From positions 1 to 64,000 of the forward strand of contig CANMJR010000005.1 of the NCBI GenBank assembly GCA_947498025.1: a stretch of 64,000 bases of DNA. Reading direction: 5' to 3'. Below the pieces are notes generated by a model that saw only the letters and a list, made by a program, of their open reading frames with translations, did no database searches and had not been told where the DNA came from. Each line of letters starts with the position of its first letter. The stretch's first letter is position 1. The stretch comes from Helicobacteraceae bacterium (GTDB lineage Bacteria; Campylobacterota; Campylobacteria; Campylobacterales; Sulfurimonadaceae). The position numbers were made by a program, and so were the translations under genes. Positions 32,955-41,671 of this stretch are shown here, one piece after another.

Positions 32955-35441
32955 ATGAGATATTTTTTCTACAATTTCAATCTTATTAATAAGCTCTCTT
33001 TTGTTTTTATCCTCAGTGTGATTGTATCAATCAGTTTTCTAGGTCTTTATTTTGATACTTTTTTACAGGATACATACTTTAAAAGCACTAAAAAACGAAT
33101 ATACCATGGTTATGAGAGAATTTTTTCTGATATTCAAAAGATTGAAAATGAATTAAAAAAAGGGATTGCATTTATACAAAGCGATGAAAATTTATTAGCT
33201 TCGATTGATTTGGTGAACAACTATCAGGATAAACAAAATTATAATGCTATTTTGCTTGATGAAGAAAAAAAGAGTATTGCAAAACAGCTTCTTGATAGGG
33301 TGAAACTTTCACTCAATGATGAGATTGCACTTTATGATAAAAACAGTGAATTAATAGCTTTTGTTGTAAAAGAAGAAAATGGTTATTTCCAATGTTTTAC
33401 CTCCTATGAAAATGGTGAAATGGTGAGATATATTAAACATGAGAATGAGCTTTTGTACAAAAAAAGTGAAACATTAAGATACCGGCATATGGATTTTAAA
33501 CATAAAGCATATTATAAAGAATCAGAAATTATCAACGAAAGTACAGTTACTTATCATTATTTAAACGAAGAAGTAGTTATTAAATCTCATCAAGGTATTT
33601 ATGGTAATGATAATAAATCAATTGCACATATAGAAATGTCGCATATACTTGGAAAAACATATTTAGCATCGCTTTCGAGTGATTTGGATATGAAGATTTT
33701 CATAACTAATAATGGGGAAGATGTTCGAGGCAATAACAATTTGCTCAATAAAGAGGAAATTGAAAATATAAATATAAAACAAACAGAAAAATTATATTTG
33801 GGTGCAGCAACTATTAAAACGCAAGAGAGGGATGTTTATTTTATAGTCTCCCTCGATAAAGCTACGCTGACTAAAACTTTGTATGAGAGTAGAACTAAAC
33901 TTGTAATCATTTTATTTGTGGTTGTTTTGTTAATGTTGCTTATATTTCGTTTTTTATTTACAAAAATTCTGGCAAAACCAATAGAAAAGTTAATGTTGCA
34001 AATCTCTAAAGTGGAGTATGGTGATTACTCAAAATCAGAGATAATATCTACCGGTGATGAGTTGCAGAGTATATCAAAAAATATAAATCAGCTTGCCACA
34101 GCGGTTCAAGAGAGAGAAAATGATTTGCAAAAATCAAGAGAACATCTTGAGTACACGGCATATCATGACGCACTCACCGATTTACCCAATAGCAGACTCT
34201 TTAGTGTAAAGTTAAGCCATGCACTTGAAGTTGCAAAAAGAAATCATAGTAGAGTTGCTGTTCTTTTTCTTGACCTTGACCAATTCAAACAAGTGAATGA
34301 CACTTTAGGACACAATGTAGGAGATGAATTACTTAAATCTGTTGCACAAAGATTGTCCAAAACTCTCAGAAGTGTAGATACTTTAGCAAGAATAGGGGGC
34401 GATGAGTTTAACATTTTGATAGAAAATGTACAAGAGATTGAAGATATTGAACTTATAGTTCAAAAATTGATAAATGATTTTCAAAGTAATTTTAAATTTG
34501 GAGAACATGAAATCTCTAGTACAGTAAGTATTGGTGTTGCCGTATATCCTGATGATGGGAAGGATAGTGTAATGCTGATAAAACATGCTGATTTAGCCAT
34601 GTATAAGGCAAAAGATATGGGGCGCAATAATTATAGCTTTTTTTCAAATTCTCTTTCAGAATATATTGAAGATAGAATAAAAAGAATAAATGCTCTCAAA
34701 TATGCAATATCTGTACAAGATGAGTTTTTCCTGCTTTATCAGCCAAAAATCTCAATGAAAACAAAAAAAATAGTAGCGGTTGAGGCACTTATTCGATGGA
34801 ATAGCGCCTCTCTTGGCTTTATAAGACCTGATGAATTTATAACTATTGCTGAGGAGACGGGACTTATTATTCCCATAGGAGATTGGGTTTTAAGACAAGC
34901 ATGCAGTGATTTTGTACTCTTACAAAAAGAGGGCTATCTGCTTGAGAAAATCAGTATCAATATGTCTGGAATACAGCTACAAAAATGCAATATGCTAGAA
35001 AGTTTGGAAGAAATTATAAGTGAGATAGGAATAAAAGCGAATCAAATAGAGATTGAAATCACAGAGAGTTACATTGCGACCAATGAGCAAAAAGCAGTGA
35101 ATACTTTGATGGAACTAAGAAATATTGGAATTGATTTGGCAATTGATGATTTTGGAACAGGCTACTCTTCTATGAGCTATTTACAAAAACTACCTGTTAC
35201 AAGACTCAAAATTGATAAATCTTTTGTGGATGATTTACCACATTCAGGCGAAAGTGTAGCCGTTGCAAAGGCAATTATAGCACTTGCAAAAACATTCAAC
35301 CTTTCTATCACGGCAGAGGGTGTAGAAAATGAAAATCAACTCAACTTTTTAGATGAGAATGGGTGTGATGAGATTCAAGGATACTACTACTCTAAACCTC
35401 TTACCTTAGATGCTTTAAGAGAGTTTTGTAGAGCCTCTTAA
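32955..35441 (+). CDS. Membrane-bound GGDEF-EAL c-di-GMP enzyme
   Basis: Protein of 828 residues: membrane helix (about 11-31), large periplasmic domain (about 32-310), second helix (about 315-335), HAMP-like linker, GGDEF domain (motif G-G-D-E-F at 481-485, with an R-x-x-D inhibition site just before it) and EAL domain (E-A-L at 610-612). EAL catalytic marks I-T-E-S, D-D-F-G-T-G-Y-S, K-I-D-K-S-F and A-E-G-V-E are all intact. Both synthesis and hydrolysis of c-di-GMP are possible; one activity usually dominates. It starts one base after the sugar-binding protein gene and has no ribosome site of its own, which suggests translational coupling. Confidence 0.92.
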   Translation: MRYFFYNFNLINKLSFVFILSVIVSISFLGLYFDTFLQDTYFKSTKKRIYHGYERIFSDIQKIENELKKGIAFIQSDENLLASIDLVNNYQDKQNYNAILLDEEKKSIAKQLLDRVKLSLNDEIALYDKNSELIAFVVKEENGYFQCFTSYENGEMVRYIKHENELLYKKSETLRYRHMDFKHKAYYKESEIINESTVTYHYLNEEVVIKSHQGIYGNDNKSIAHIEMSHILGKTYLASLSSDLDMKIFITNNGEDVRGNNNLLNKEEIENINIKQTEKLYLGAATIKTQERDVYFIVSLDKATLTKTLYESRTKLVIILFVVVLLMLLIFRFLFTKILAKPIEKLMLQISKVEYGDYSKSEIISTGDELQSISKNINQLATAVQERENDLQKSREHLEYTAYHDALTDLPNSRLFSVKLSHALEVAKRNHSRVAVLFLDLDQFKQVNDTLGHNVGDELLKSVAQRLSKTLRSVDTLARIGGDEFNILIENVQEIEDIELIVQKLINDFQSNFKFGEHEISSTVSIGVAVYPDDGKDSVMLIKHADLAMYKAKDMGRNNYSFFSNSLSEYIEDRIKRINALKYAISVQDEFFLLYQPKISMKTKKIVAVEALIRWNSASLGFIRPDEFITIAEETGLIIPIGDWVLRQACSDFVLLQKEGYLLEKISINMSGIQLQKCNMLESLEEIISEIGIKANQIEIEITESYIATNEQKAVNTLMELRNIGIDLAIDDFGTGYSSMSYLQKLPVTRLKIDKSFVDDLPHSGESVAVAKAIIALAKTFNLSITAEGVENENQLNFLDENGCDEIQGYYYSKPLTLDALREFCRAS

Positions 35442-35443
35442 TT

Positions 35444-36679
35444 CTATTTTAGCTCCCCCGCTAAAGCTCCGCTGGCAAATGACCATTGCAAGTTATAACC
35501 TCCGCATGGACCATCAAGGTTCATAACTTCTCCGCAAAAATATAAGCCGTTCACGATTTTGCTCTGCATGGTTTTTGGATTTATCTCTTTTAGATTGACT
35601 CCTCCGCGGGTTATCATCGCCATTTTAAAGCCGTCATGTCCCGTAACTGTGAGTGGTGTCCATGCAAGAAGTTGCACTAGTTTAGCTTTTTTTACACCCT
35701 CTATCTCTTTGTATTTGGCATGCAAACTTATATCACAGAGCAAACATAACTCAGCAGAGATGGCTTGTGGAAGCAGGGTGGCTACGAGTTCGACTATCTC
35801 AAGATACGGATTTTTTGCAGTTTCATTTTTTAAATGCGTTGAAATCTGCTCTTCGTTCATCCCTTTTGTGAGATTCAAAAGCAGTGGAACTTCACCATGT
35901 TTTTCTAATAACGGGGTGATTTCTCTTGCAAAGTCTAAAACCACCGGACCTCTTACTCCGTCATTTGTAAAAATTAAATCACCCGTAGCCCTAAGTTTTT
36001 TATGTTTTGGCAAATCAACTTTCATCTCAACTTTAGCGATGGTATCGGCACGGCAATTTTTCACAAAAGCTTCTTTTACCTTTAGGGGCATCATAGCCGG
36101 GTGAAGCTCAGTTATTTTGTGCCCAAGTTCTTTTGCTAAATGATAGCCATCCCCCTCAGCGCCTAAAGTCGGATAGCCTAAGCCACCGGTTGCTATTATG
36201 ACATTGGGTGCATGGAAGATTTGTATTTGTGTTTTTACGCCTCTTATTTGGTTGTTTTCCTGAACTATCTGCTCGACTTTTTGAGAGCATAGTGTCTCAA
36301 TTCCCACTCTCTGCATCTCGTTTTGAAGTGCTGAAATAATGGTTGATGCACTGTGTGAAGTGGGGAAAATTCTAAATCCGTCGGGTGCATGGGTCTCAAC
36401 GCCGATTTCTCTGAAAAACTCTACCAAAGCCTTGGAATCAAGCGTCGCAAGTGCATCTTGCATAAATCTGCCGTCGCGTCCGAAACGAGCCATAAACTCC
36501 TCATTTGAGAGCGTGTTTGTAAGGTTACAACGACCTCCTCCCGTTGCTTTGAGCTTTGAGGCGATTTGTGGCAATTTTTCTAAAAGAAGAACTCTCTTTC
36601 CGGCTCTGGCAGAAACTATCGCAGACATCATTCCGGCTGCACCGGAACCTATAACTATAAGGTCATACTCTCTACTCAA
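35444..36679 (-). CDS. HI0933/BaiN-like NAD(P)/FAD-dependent oxidoreductase
   Basis: Flavoprotein of 411 residues of the HI0933 family: FAD motif G-S-G-A-A-G near residue 12, L-L-E-K, the family hallmark T-G-G-G-R-C-N-L-T-N near 47-56, I-A-T-G-G mid-protein, and C-terminal F-C-G-E-V-M-N-L-D-G. BaiN members reduce unsaturated steroids in gut clostridia, but most bacterial members have no known substrate. It is convergent with the GGDEF-EAL gene, with a gap of 2 bases, and probably monocistronic. Confidence 0.88.
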   Translation of the reverse strand: MSREYDLIVIGSGAAGMMSAIVSARAGKRVLLLEKLPQIASKLKATGGGRCNLTNTLSNEEFMARFGRDGRFMQDALATLDSKALVEFFREIGVETHAPDGFRIFPTSHSASTIISALQNEMQRVGIETLCSQKVEQIVQENNQIRGVKTQIQIFHAPNVIIATGGLGYPTLGAEGDGYHLAKELGHKITELHPAMMPLKVKEAFVKNCRADTIAKVEMKVDLPKHKKLRATGDLIFTNDGVRGPVVLDFAREITPLLEKHGEVPLLLNLTKGMNEEQISTHLKNETAKNPYLEIVELVATLLPQAISAELCLLCDISLHAKYKEIEGVKKAKLVQLLAWTPLTVTGHDGFKMAMITRGGVNLKEINPKTMQSKIVNGLYFCGEVMNLDGPCGGYNLQWSFASGALAGELK

Positions 36680-36824
36680 ATTTACTCACTTTTTTTCTAA
36701 TTATAGTGTGAATCTTATAAAGGAAAGGATTCTGTGTTACATATAAAAATATAAAAAAAGTGACAATAGTATGAAAAAATCTAAGTCGATTTTAGATAGT
36801 ATTTAAAAAATAAGGATTTAGTGA

Positions 36825-36890
36825 ATGAAACAAATTGGTGAGAGTAAAATTTTTTTAAATAATATGAAGCTTCGTGTGTTGTGCGTTTGA
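36825..36890 (+). CDS. 21-residue leader ORF before the SpoIIE gene
   Basis: ATG 36825 has AAGGA 9 bases upstream and opens 21 codons ending in TGA at 36888-36890. That TGA overlaps an in-frame ATG of the next gene (TGATG). The tail K-L-R-V-L-C-V looks like the first strand of a receiver domain. It may be a leader peptide coupling translation, or the remnant of a lost response regulator. The start of the downstream gene is otherwise weakly marked, which favours coupling. Confidence 0.35.
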   Translation: MKQIGESKIFLNNMKLRVLCV

Positions 36891-36907
36891 TGGGTAGAGA
36901 TTTTGGT

Positions 36908-38584
36908 ATGGATACCTTTTTTTTAGATTTTTTGCACTCATTAACAATTTTGTGTGTTGAGAGTGATGCAGAGCTACATCCACTTTATAACGAAATTTTT
37001 GAGGATATTGTGGATAAAATTATTTTTGCTGGTGGGTGTGAAGATGGATATAAAAAGTTTATTGACAATAAGATTGATATTATTATAATTGCGTATGAGA
37101 TGCCTGTTTCAAACGGTTTAAACTTGGCAAAGAGAATCAGAAAAGAGAATCATGATATTCCGATTGCATTAGTTTCGCAAGTTCAAAGTGTAGAAATAGT
37201 TATGGATGCATTAAATACTAACATAAGCAGCTGCATAAAAAAACCAATTATAGATTATAAAATTTTGGAAGCAGTTATAAAAAATTCTAAAATTTTATTG
37301 GCAAATAAATATATAAAAGATGAAGAAGAGAAAAAAAATAAAGAGCTCAAAGAAAAAGAAGCATATATTACTTTTCAAGAGGATTCAGCATTTGCAAAAG
37401 AGTTGAGTATTCTTAGAAATGATTTTTATTATCAGATGAATTGTATTGATAAAAACAGTGTTTCATTGATAGATTTTTTATATAAACCGCTGGATGTCAT
37501 GAGCGGAGATGCCTATAGTGTACGAAAAATAGATGAAAAGAGAGAATTTTATTTAGTGGTAGATGGCATGGGAAAAGGTCTCTCCGCATCGCTGACCTCC
37601 ATGTTAATGACTTCTTATATCAATCACATTATAGACAAAATGAAAGCCAAAAACAGCTTTGATTTAGAGAAATTGATTTATAAATCTATAGAGTATATTA
37701 AACCGATTTTGTTAGAAGAAGAGGCTTTAGCGATTGATTTTATAGTTTTGGATAGTTCTAAAAACAGGATAGATTATGCAAAATTTGCAATGCCGGCTAT
37801 CTTAATGCTAAACGAGCAGAGTGAGGTAATAAAATTAAAGTCAAATAATGCACCCCTTCATAAATACCATGTAAGCTTTAAAATTTCATCTTACGACACC
37901 TCTGATATCTCAAAATTCCTTTTTTATAGCGATGGATTGATTGAAAATAGTACCAATATTCAAGAAAAATTGTATGCTAACTTTATAGAGGAAGATTTTA
38001 AAAACTCTTTTACAAGAGAAGATTTAAAAAATAAAATCTTTGAGAAAATAGATATTTTTGAAGATGATATTACTTTGATTTTTATTAATAAGTTAGATTT
38101 TTCTAAGAGTTTGATAGTGCAGAGGAGCTTTAACAGCTCACTTGAAGATGTAGATAGTGCAAATCAGTGGTATGCAGAAGTGTGGGAGAGTTTAATTGAT
38201 GATGAAAGTGTTGCTTATAATGCAGGAGTAGTCTTTACAGAGCTTTTTATGAACGCTTATGAGCATGGTAACTTAGGTCTTAGTAATATAACAAAACACA
38301 TGCTTATTGAAGAGGATAAATATTTTGACACATTGGCAGAGATGGAAAAATTGTCTATTAAGAAAGTCATTGTAAAGATTGATAAAATAGAAGATAATGC
38401 ATCAACCTATATTATTACTCAAATTACGGATGAGGGAAATGGTTTTGATACTCAAATATTGAGTGAAATATTTAGGAATTCAAAAAAATTTAATGGAAGA
38501 GGCGTTTTCGTATCAAGAAAAAATTCGCTCGGTATTTACTACAATTCTAATGGAAATTCGGTTTTATATCTGAATAAAATTTAG
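36908..38584 (+). CDS. Pseudo-receiver, SpoIIE-type phosphatase and RsbW-like ATPase protein
   Basis: Protein of 558 residues. Residues 7-125 form a receiver-like domain (L-T-I-L-C-V-E-S-D at the first strand, K-K-P near the end), but the phosphoacceptor Asp is Ala62 (A-Y-E-M-P where D-x-x-M-P is normal), so it should not be phosphorylated in the usual way. About 190-380 is a PP2C/SpoIIE phosphatase with V-D-G-M-G-K-G and Y-S-D-G-L metal motifs. The C-terminal 150 residues are an HATPase of the anti-sigma type (E-L-F-M-N-A-Y-E-H-G; D-E-G-N-G-F-D). This layout suggests partner switching. No STAS or sigma gene adjoins it. Start 36908 is chosen by receiver alignment; in-frame starts at 36881 (GTG) and 36890 (ATG) are possible. 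Confidence 0.82.
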   Translation: MDTFFLDFLHSLTILCVESDAELHPLYNEIFEDIVDKIIFAGGCEDGYKKFIDNKIDIIIIAYEMPVSNGLNLAKRIRKENHDIPIALVSQVQSVEIVMDALNTNISSCIKKPIIDYKILEAVIKNSKILLANKYIKDEEEKKNKELKEKEAYITFQEDSAFAKELSILRNDFYYQMNCIDKNSVSLIDFLYKPLDVMSGDAYSVRKIDEKREFYLVVDGMGKGLSASLTSMLMTSYINHIIDKMKAKNSFDLEKLIYKSIEYIKPILLEEEALAIDFIVLDSSKNRIDYAKFAMPAILMLNEQSEVIKLKSNNAPLHKYHVSFKISSYDTSDISKFLFYSDGLIENSTNIQEKLYANFIEEDFKNSFTREDLKNKIFEKIDIFEDDITLIFINKLDFSKSLIVQRSFNSSLEDVDSANQWYAEVWESLIDDESVAYNAGVVFTELFMNAYEHGNLGLSNITKHMLIEEDKYFDTLAEMEKLSIKKVIVKIDKIEDNASTYIITQITDEGNGFDTQILSEIFRNSKKFNGRGVFVSRKNSLGIYYNSNGNSVLYLNKI

Positions 38585-38585
38585 T

Positions 38586-38591
38586 TATAAT
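38586..38591 (+). promoter_or_regulatory. -10 element of the carbonic anhydrase gene
   Basis: TATAAT lies 30 bases before the ATG, just after the stop of the preceding gene. No good -35 hexamer is visible, which is usual for Campylobacterota promoters. Confidence 0.45.
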
Positions 38592-38621
38592 CGTCGCTTA
38601 AATTTAATATAAGGCTTATGT

Positions 38622-39380
38622 ATGAAATTAGGGAAAATAGTAGTTAGCGGCTTTGTATCAACTCTTTTAAGTGTCACACTTTTAGCAGAGGGGCATGGTA
38701 CGCATTGGGGTTATACAGGGCATGAGGGTGCAGAACATTGGGGTGATTTGGCTCCAGAGTATAGCATGTGTAAGTTGGGTAAATCTCAGTCGCCAATCAA
38801 CATAGATAAAAAAGTCCTTGCATGTACAAGTGATTCGCAGAAGATAAAATTTAATTACACGACAGCCTCAAAAGAGGTTGTAAATAACGGTCATACTATA
38901 CAAGTAAATATTGAAGATGGCAGCAGTATAAATGTTGACGGCATAGAGTTCGCGCTCAAGCAGGTTCACTTCCATACTCCAAGTGAAAATCAAATAGAAG
39001 GTCAAAGTTTTCCACTTGAAGCACACTTTGTACATGCATCCAAAAATGGCGAATTGGCAGTTGTTGCGTTGATGTTTGAAGGCGGAGCTGCAAATGAATT
39101 TATTAAAAAAACATGGGAAGTTATGCCAAAAGAGGCTGATAAAACAGCTTCTTTAGTAATTTCGGCAAAAGAGATGAATGAACTTTTACCGCAAAACAGA
39201 GATTACTACAGATTTAGCGGTTCTCTTACTACTCCGCCATGCAGCGAGGGTGTAAGATGGCTTGTTCTTAAAAAATATGCAACAATCTCTGCGGCTCAAG
39301 TTGAAGAGTTTTTACATGCAGTGCATCATGAAAATAACAGACCTATTCAGCCTATAAATGCAAGAAAGGTTATGAATTAA
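38622..39380 (+). CDS. Periplasmic alpha-carbonic anhydrase
   Basis: Protein of 252 residues with a signal peptide (about 1-22, ending L-L-A-E). It interconverts CO2 and bicarbonate. Family motifs are W-G-Y near the mature N-terminus, Q-S-P-I-N-I, the zinc histidines in Q-V-H-F-H-T-P-S-E with the third in E-A-H-F-V-H, and S-L-T-T-P-P-C-S-E-G. All key residues are present, so it should be active. In an autotroph it may supply inorganic carbon or buffer the periplasm (inference). It has its own -10 element and a shared terminator. Confidence 0.95.
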   Translation: MKLGKIVVSGFVSTLLSVTLLAEGHGTHWGYTGHEGAEHWGDLAPEYSMCKLGKSQSPINIDKKVLACTSDSQKIKFNYTTASKEVVNNGHTIQVNIEDGSSINVDGIEFALKQVHFHTPSENQIEGQSFPLEAHFVHASKNGELAVVALMFEGGAANEFIKKTWEVMPKEADKTASLVISAKEMNELLPQNRDYYRFSGSLTTPPCSEGVRWLVLKKYATISAAQVEEFLHAVHHENNRPIQPINARKVMN

Positions 39381-39384
39381 ATTA

Positions 39385-39418
39385 AATTAGACTTCTTGAG
39401 TTTGCAAGAAGTCTAATT
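39385..39418. terminator. Bidirectional terminator between carbonic anhydrase and yggS
   Basis: AATTAGACTTCTTG and CAAGAAGTCTAATT are perfect 14-base complements around a 6-base loop. A/T tracts at the ends let it serve both converging genes. It overlaps the first bases of the yggS stop codon. Confidence 0.8.
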
Positions 39419-40091
39419 ATTTGTTGAACATGACGGAACCGAGTCTTATCATGTTCGAGCCACACTCAATTGCCAGTTCAAAATCTCCGCTCATTCCCAT
39501 GGAGCAGATTGTTGCACCTTCGCACTGTTTGAAAATTTCAAAAGTTGTATCAAAACTCTTTTTGATTATCTCTCTATCCTCGGTGTGAGCACCGATACTC
39601 ATGACGCCTTTGAGGTTTATATTTGGACACTCTTTTTTGATTTGTGCATAAGCCTCACATGCCGACTCCGGCATAACTCCATGTTTGCTCTGCTCTTTTG
39701 CAGAGTTGATTTGAAGCAGAGCATCGAGAGTCATATCTCTGGCTTCTAACTTCTTTTGCAATTCGTGGGCTAACTCTAAAGAGTCAAGTGCATGAAAGAG
39801 AGCAGGGTGAATGTCGAGAAGATTATTGATTTTGTTCTTTTGCAAGTTACCTATAAAGTGCCACTCAAGCGGCAAATTTTCAAGCGCATTTGCTTTTTCT
39901 TTTAAATCTTGAACCTTGTTCTCTCCAAAAGCTCTTTGACCGATTTCGTAGAGCTTTTTTATTTCATCGGAGTTAGAATATTTGCTAACCGCTACGACTT
40001 TAACTATATGATGCGGACTCACTTTGAGTCTCGCACTCTCAACTCTTCTTATAACAGCATCTATATATATCTTGTACTCAGTCGTATTCAT
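39417..40091 (-). CDS. yggS: YggS/PLPBP-family pyridoxal phosphate homeostasis protein
   Basis: Protein of 224 residues with the alanine-racemase-like N-terminal fold and no catalytic C-terminal domain. The PLP lysine is in V-A-V-S-K-Y (about residue 33). Other marks are F-G-E-N-K-V-Q-D, W-H-F-I-G-N-L-Q-K-N-K, and S-M-G-M-S-G-D-F near the phosphate site. It binds and distributes PLP in the cytoplasm. AGGAT lies about 5 bases before the ATG. It follows the HD-GYP gene on the same strand at a distance of 26 bases. Confidence 0.93.
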   Translation of the reverse strand: MNTTEYKIYIDAVIRRVESARLKVSPHHIVKVVAVSKYSNSDEIKKLYEIGQRAFGENKVQDLKEKANALENLPLEWHFIGNLQKNKINNLLDIHPALFHALDSLELAHELQKKLEARDMTLDALLQINSAKEQSKHGVMPESACEAYAQIKKECPNINLKGVMSIGAHTEDREIIKKSFDTTFEIFKQCEGATICSMGMSGDFELAIECGSNMIRLGSVMFNK

Positions 40092-40117
40092 GGTTTATCC
40101 TATTTATATCGTTTTCT

Positions 40118-41638
40118 TTAATTAACTCTTATAACTTCTACTAGATCTTTATAGCTACTCATATTAACTTTATCTGAATCCAGATGTCTATATTCACAGT
40201 AGAGATTATTTGTTTTTAACATGTTTATATCATTTATGGTATCAATATCGATATCTTTATGAACAGTATTTAAAATAACAAAATCATCACCAAAGATACG
40301 AAAAATTTTAGAATTTATAAATTCTGATTGTAAATATGTGGCAAAGTCACTTAAAAAAACATCTCCTTCATTCCATCCATGTAGTTTATTGTAGGGTGTA
40401 AAGTTTTTTAGGAAAATAATATTTAAGCATACAAATTCATTTTCATTTTTACTTTTATGTAATACAAAATCAAGATAAACATGATTATAAAGATGTGTTA
40501 ATGAATCTTTAAAAAAATATGCAAAACGCTCATCATCTATATTAGAGATAGGTTCTTGATTTATCTGTTCATCAATATGAACTGATTTTAAAACACCGAT
40601 AGCTGCATCTACCACTTGCGAATCATAGAGAGTATTACTAAATTTATTCAGTTCTTCAAGCGCTTGAGGGATAGTTTTTCTTGCTTTATATATTCTGCTG
40701 GTTGTCATAGCATCAAATGAATCAGCAACCATCATTATGCGTGCAAATATTGGAATCTTATTACCCTTTAGGCTGCTTGGATACCCACTTCCGTCATACC
40801 TTTCATGATGAGCATATACAATATCAGCAATATCTTTATACATTGGAATGCGTGAAAGTATTTTAAATCCCGCAAGAGCGTGATCTTGAATTAATACATA
40901 TTCATCTTGTGTTAACTTTCCCGGTTTTAACAGTATTGAATCAGGAGTAATTATTTTTCCGATATCATGTAATATTCCTGCCTGATATATCAAATCGCAC
41001 TCTTCTTGGGAAAACCCCATAGCTTTTGCTATATCTCTTGAATATGTTGCGACCCTTTCACTATGCCCTCCCGTATATGTATCTCTATCCTCAATCATTT
41101 CCACCAATGAGCGTATTACATCTTTATGGTTTTCAAGCATGTCATTTTCTAGCTGCAGAACAGTTTGGGTTCTCTCATCAACCATCTCTTCAAGCTTTGT
41201 TTTATACATCTCATTTTCACGAAACGCTGTTAATTTATTAATAGATTGTTCTAGTACATTTAATATTTGAGTAAATTTAACCGGTTTAATTATATATCCG
41301 GTTACATTGAGCTCTATTGCCTGTGTTAAATAAGTAGAATCGGTATAAGCAGACACTACTATTATCTCTTGAACTTTACTCTTTTCTCTAATCTTGTGTA
41401 TAAATTCTATACCATCCATTTTTGGCATAAGAATATCTGTTATAACAATATCGTATGGCTTGTCAAGATATTTTTTTAATCCTTCTGCACCATCAGCGGC
41501 TGTGTCAACTTGATTGAATAGTTTACTTAAAAAACTAGATACTTTATCCCGTAATATTTGCTCATCTTCGACATACAATACAGAAAAATGAGAGGCCATT
41601 TTTTTTATATTTTCTGAAATCATTTTTGGCATTTCCAT
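40118..41638 (-). CDS. REC-HD-GYP response regulator with a degenerate GGDEF tail
   Basis: Protein of 506 residues. An intact receiver (V-L-Y-V-E-D-E; phosphoacceptor in T-D-I-L-M-P) is followed by a coiled linker and an HD-GYP phosphodiesterase domain with H-S-E-R-V-A, L-H-D-I-G-K and H-E-R-Y-D-G-S-G-Y-P, which should hydrolyse c-di-GMP. The last 140 residues look like a GGDEF fold (D-S-L-T-H-L-Y-N), but the signature reads F-G-D-D-F, so it is probably a non-catalytic or GTP-sensing domain. ATG 41638 has AGGAG 9 bases upstream; the longer TTG frame starts right at that site and is rejected. It follows the large kinase gene, its likely partner. Confidence 0.9.
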   Translation of the reverse strand: MEMPKMISENIKKMASHFSVLYVEDEQILRDKVSSFLSKLFNQVDTAADGAEGLKKYLDKPYDIVITDILMPKMDGIEFIHKIREKSKVQEIIVVSAYTDSTYLTQAIELNVTGYIIKPVKFTQILNVLEQSINKLTAFRENEMYKTKLEEMVDERTQTVLQLENDMLENHKDVIRSLVEMIEDRDTYTGGHSERVATYSRDIAKAMGFSQEECDLIYQAGILHDIGKIITPDSILLKPGKLTQDEYVLIQDHALAGFKILSRIPMYKDIADIVYAHHERYDGSGYPSSLKGNKIPIFARIMMVADSFDAMTTSRIYKARKTIPQALEELNKFSNTLYDSQVVDAAIGVLKSVHIDEQINQEPISNIDDERFAYFFKDSLTHLYNHVYLDFVLHKSKNENEFVCLNIIFLKNFTPYNKLHGWNEGDVFLSDFATYLQSEFINSKIFRIFGDDFVILNTVHKDIDIDTINDINMLKTNNLYCEYRHLDSDKVNMSSYKDLVEVIRVN

Positions 41639-41671
41639 GTTATACAACTCCTAAAATTTAATATACTTTTG

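Noticed and set aside
35559-36104. Open frame of 181 codons on the plus strand
   Set aside because: It lies opposite the HI0933-like flavoprotein, whose motifs are complete.
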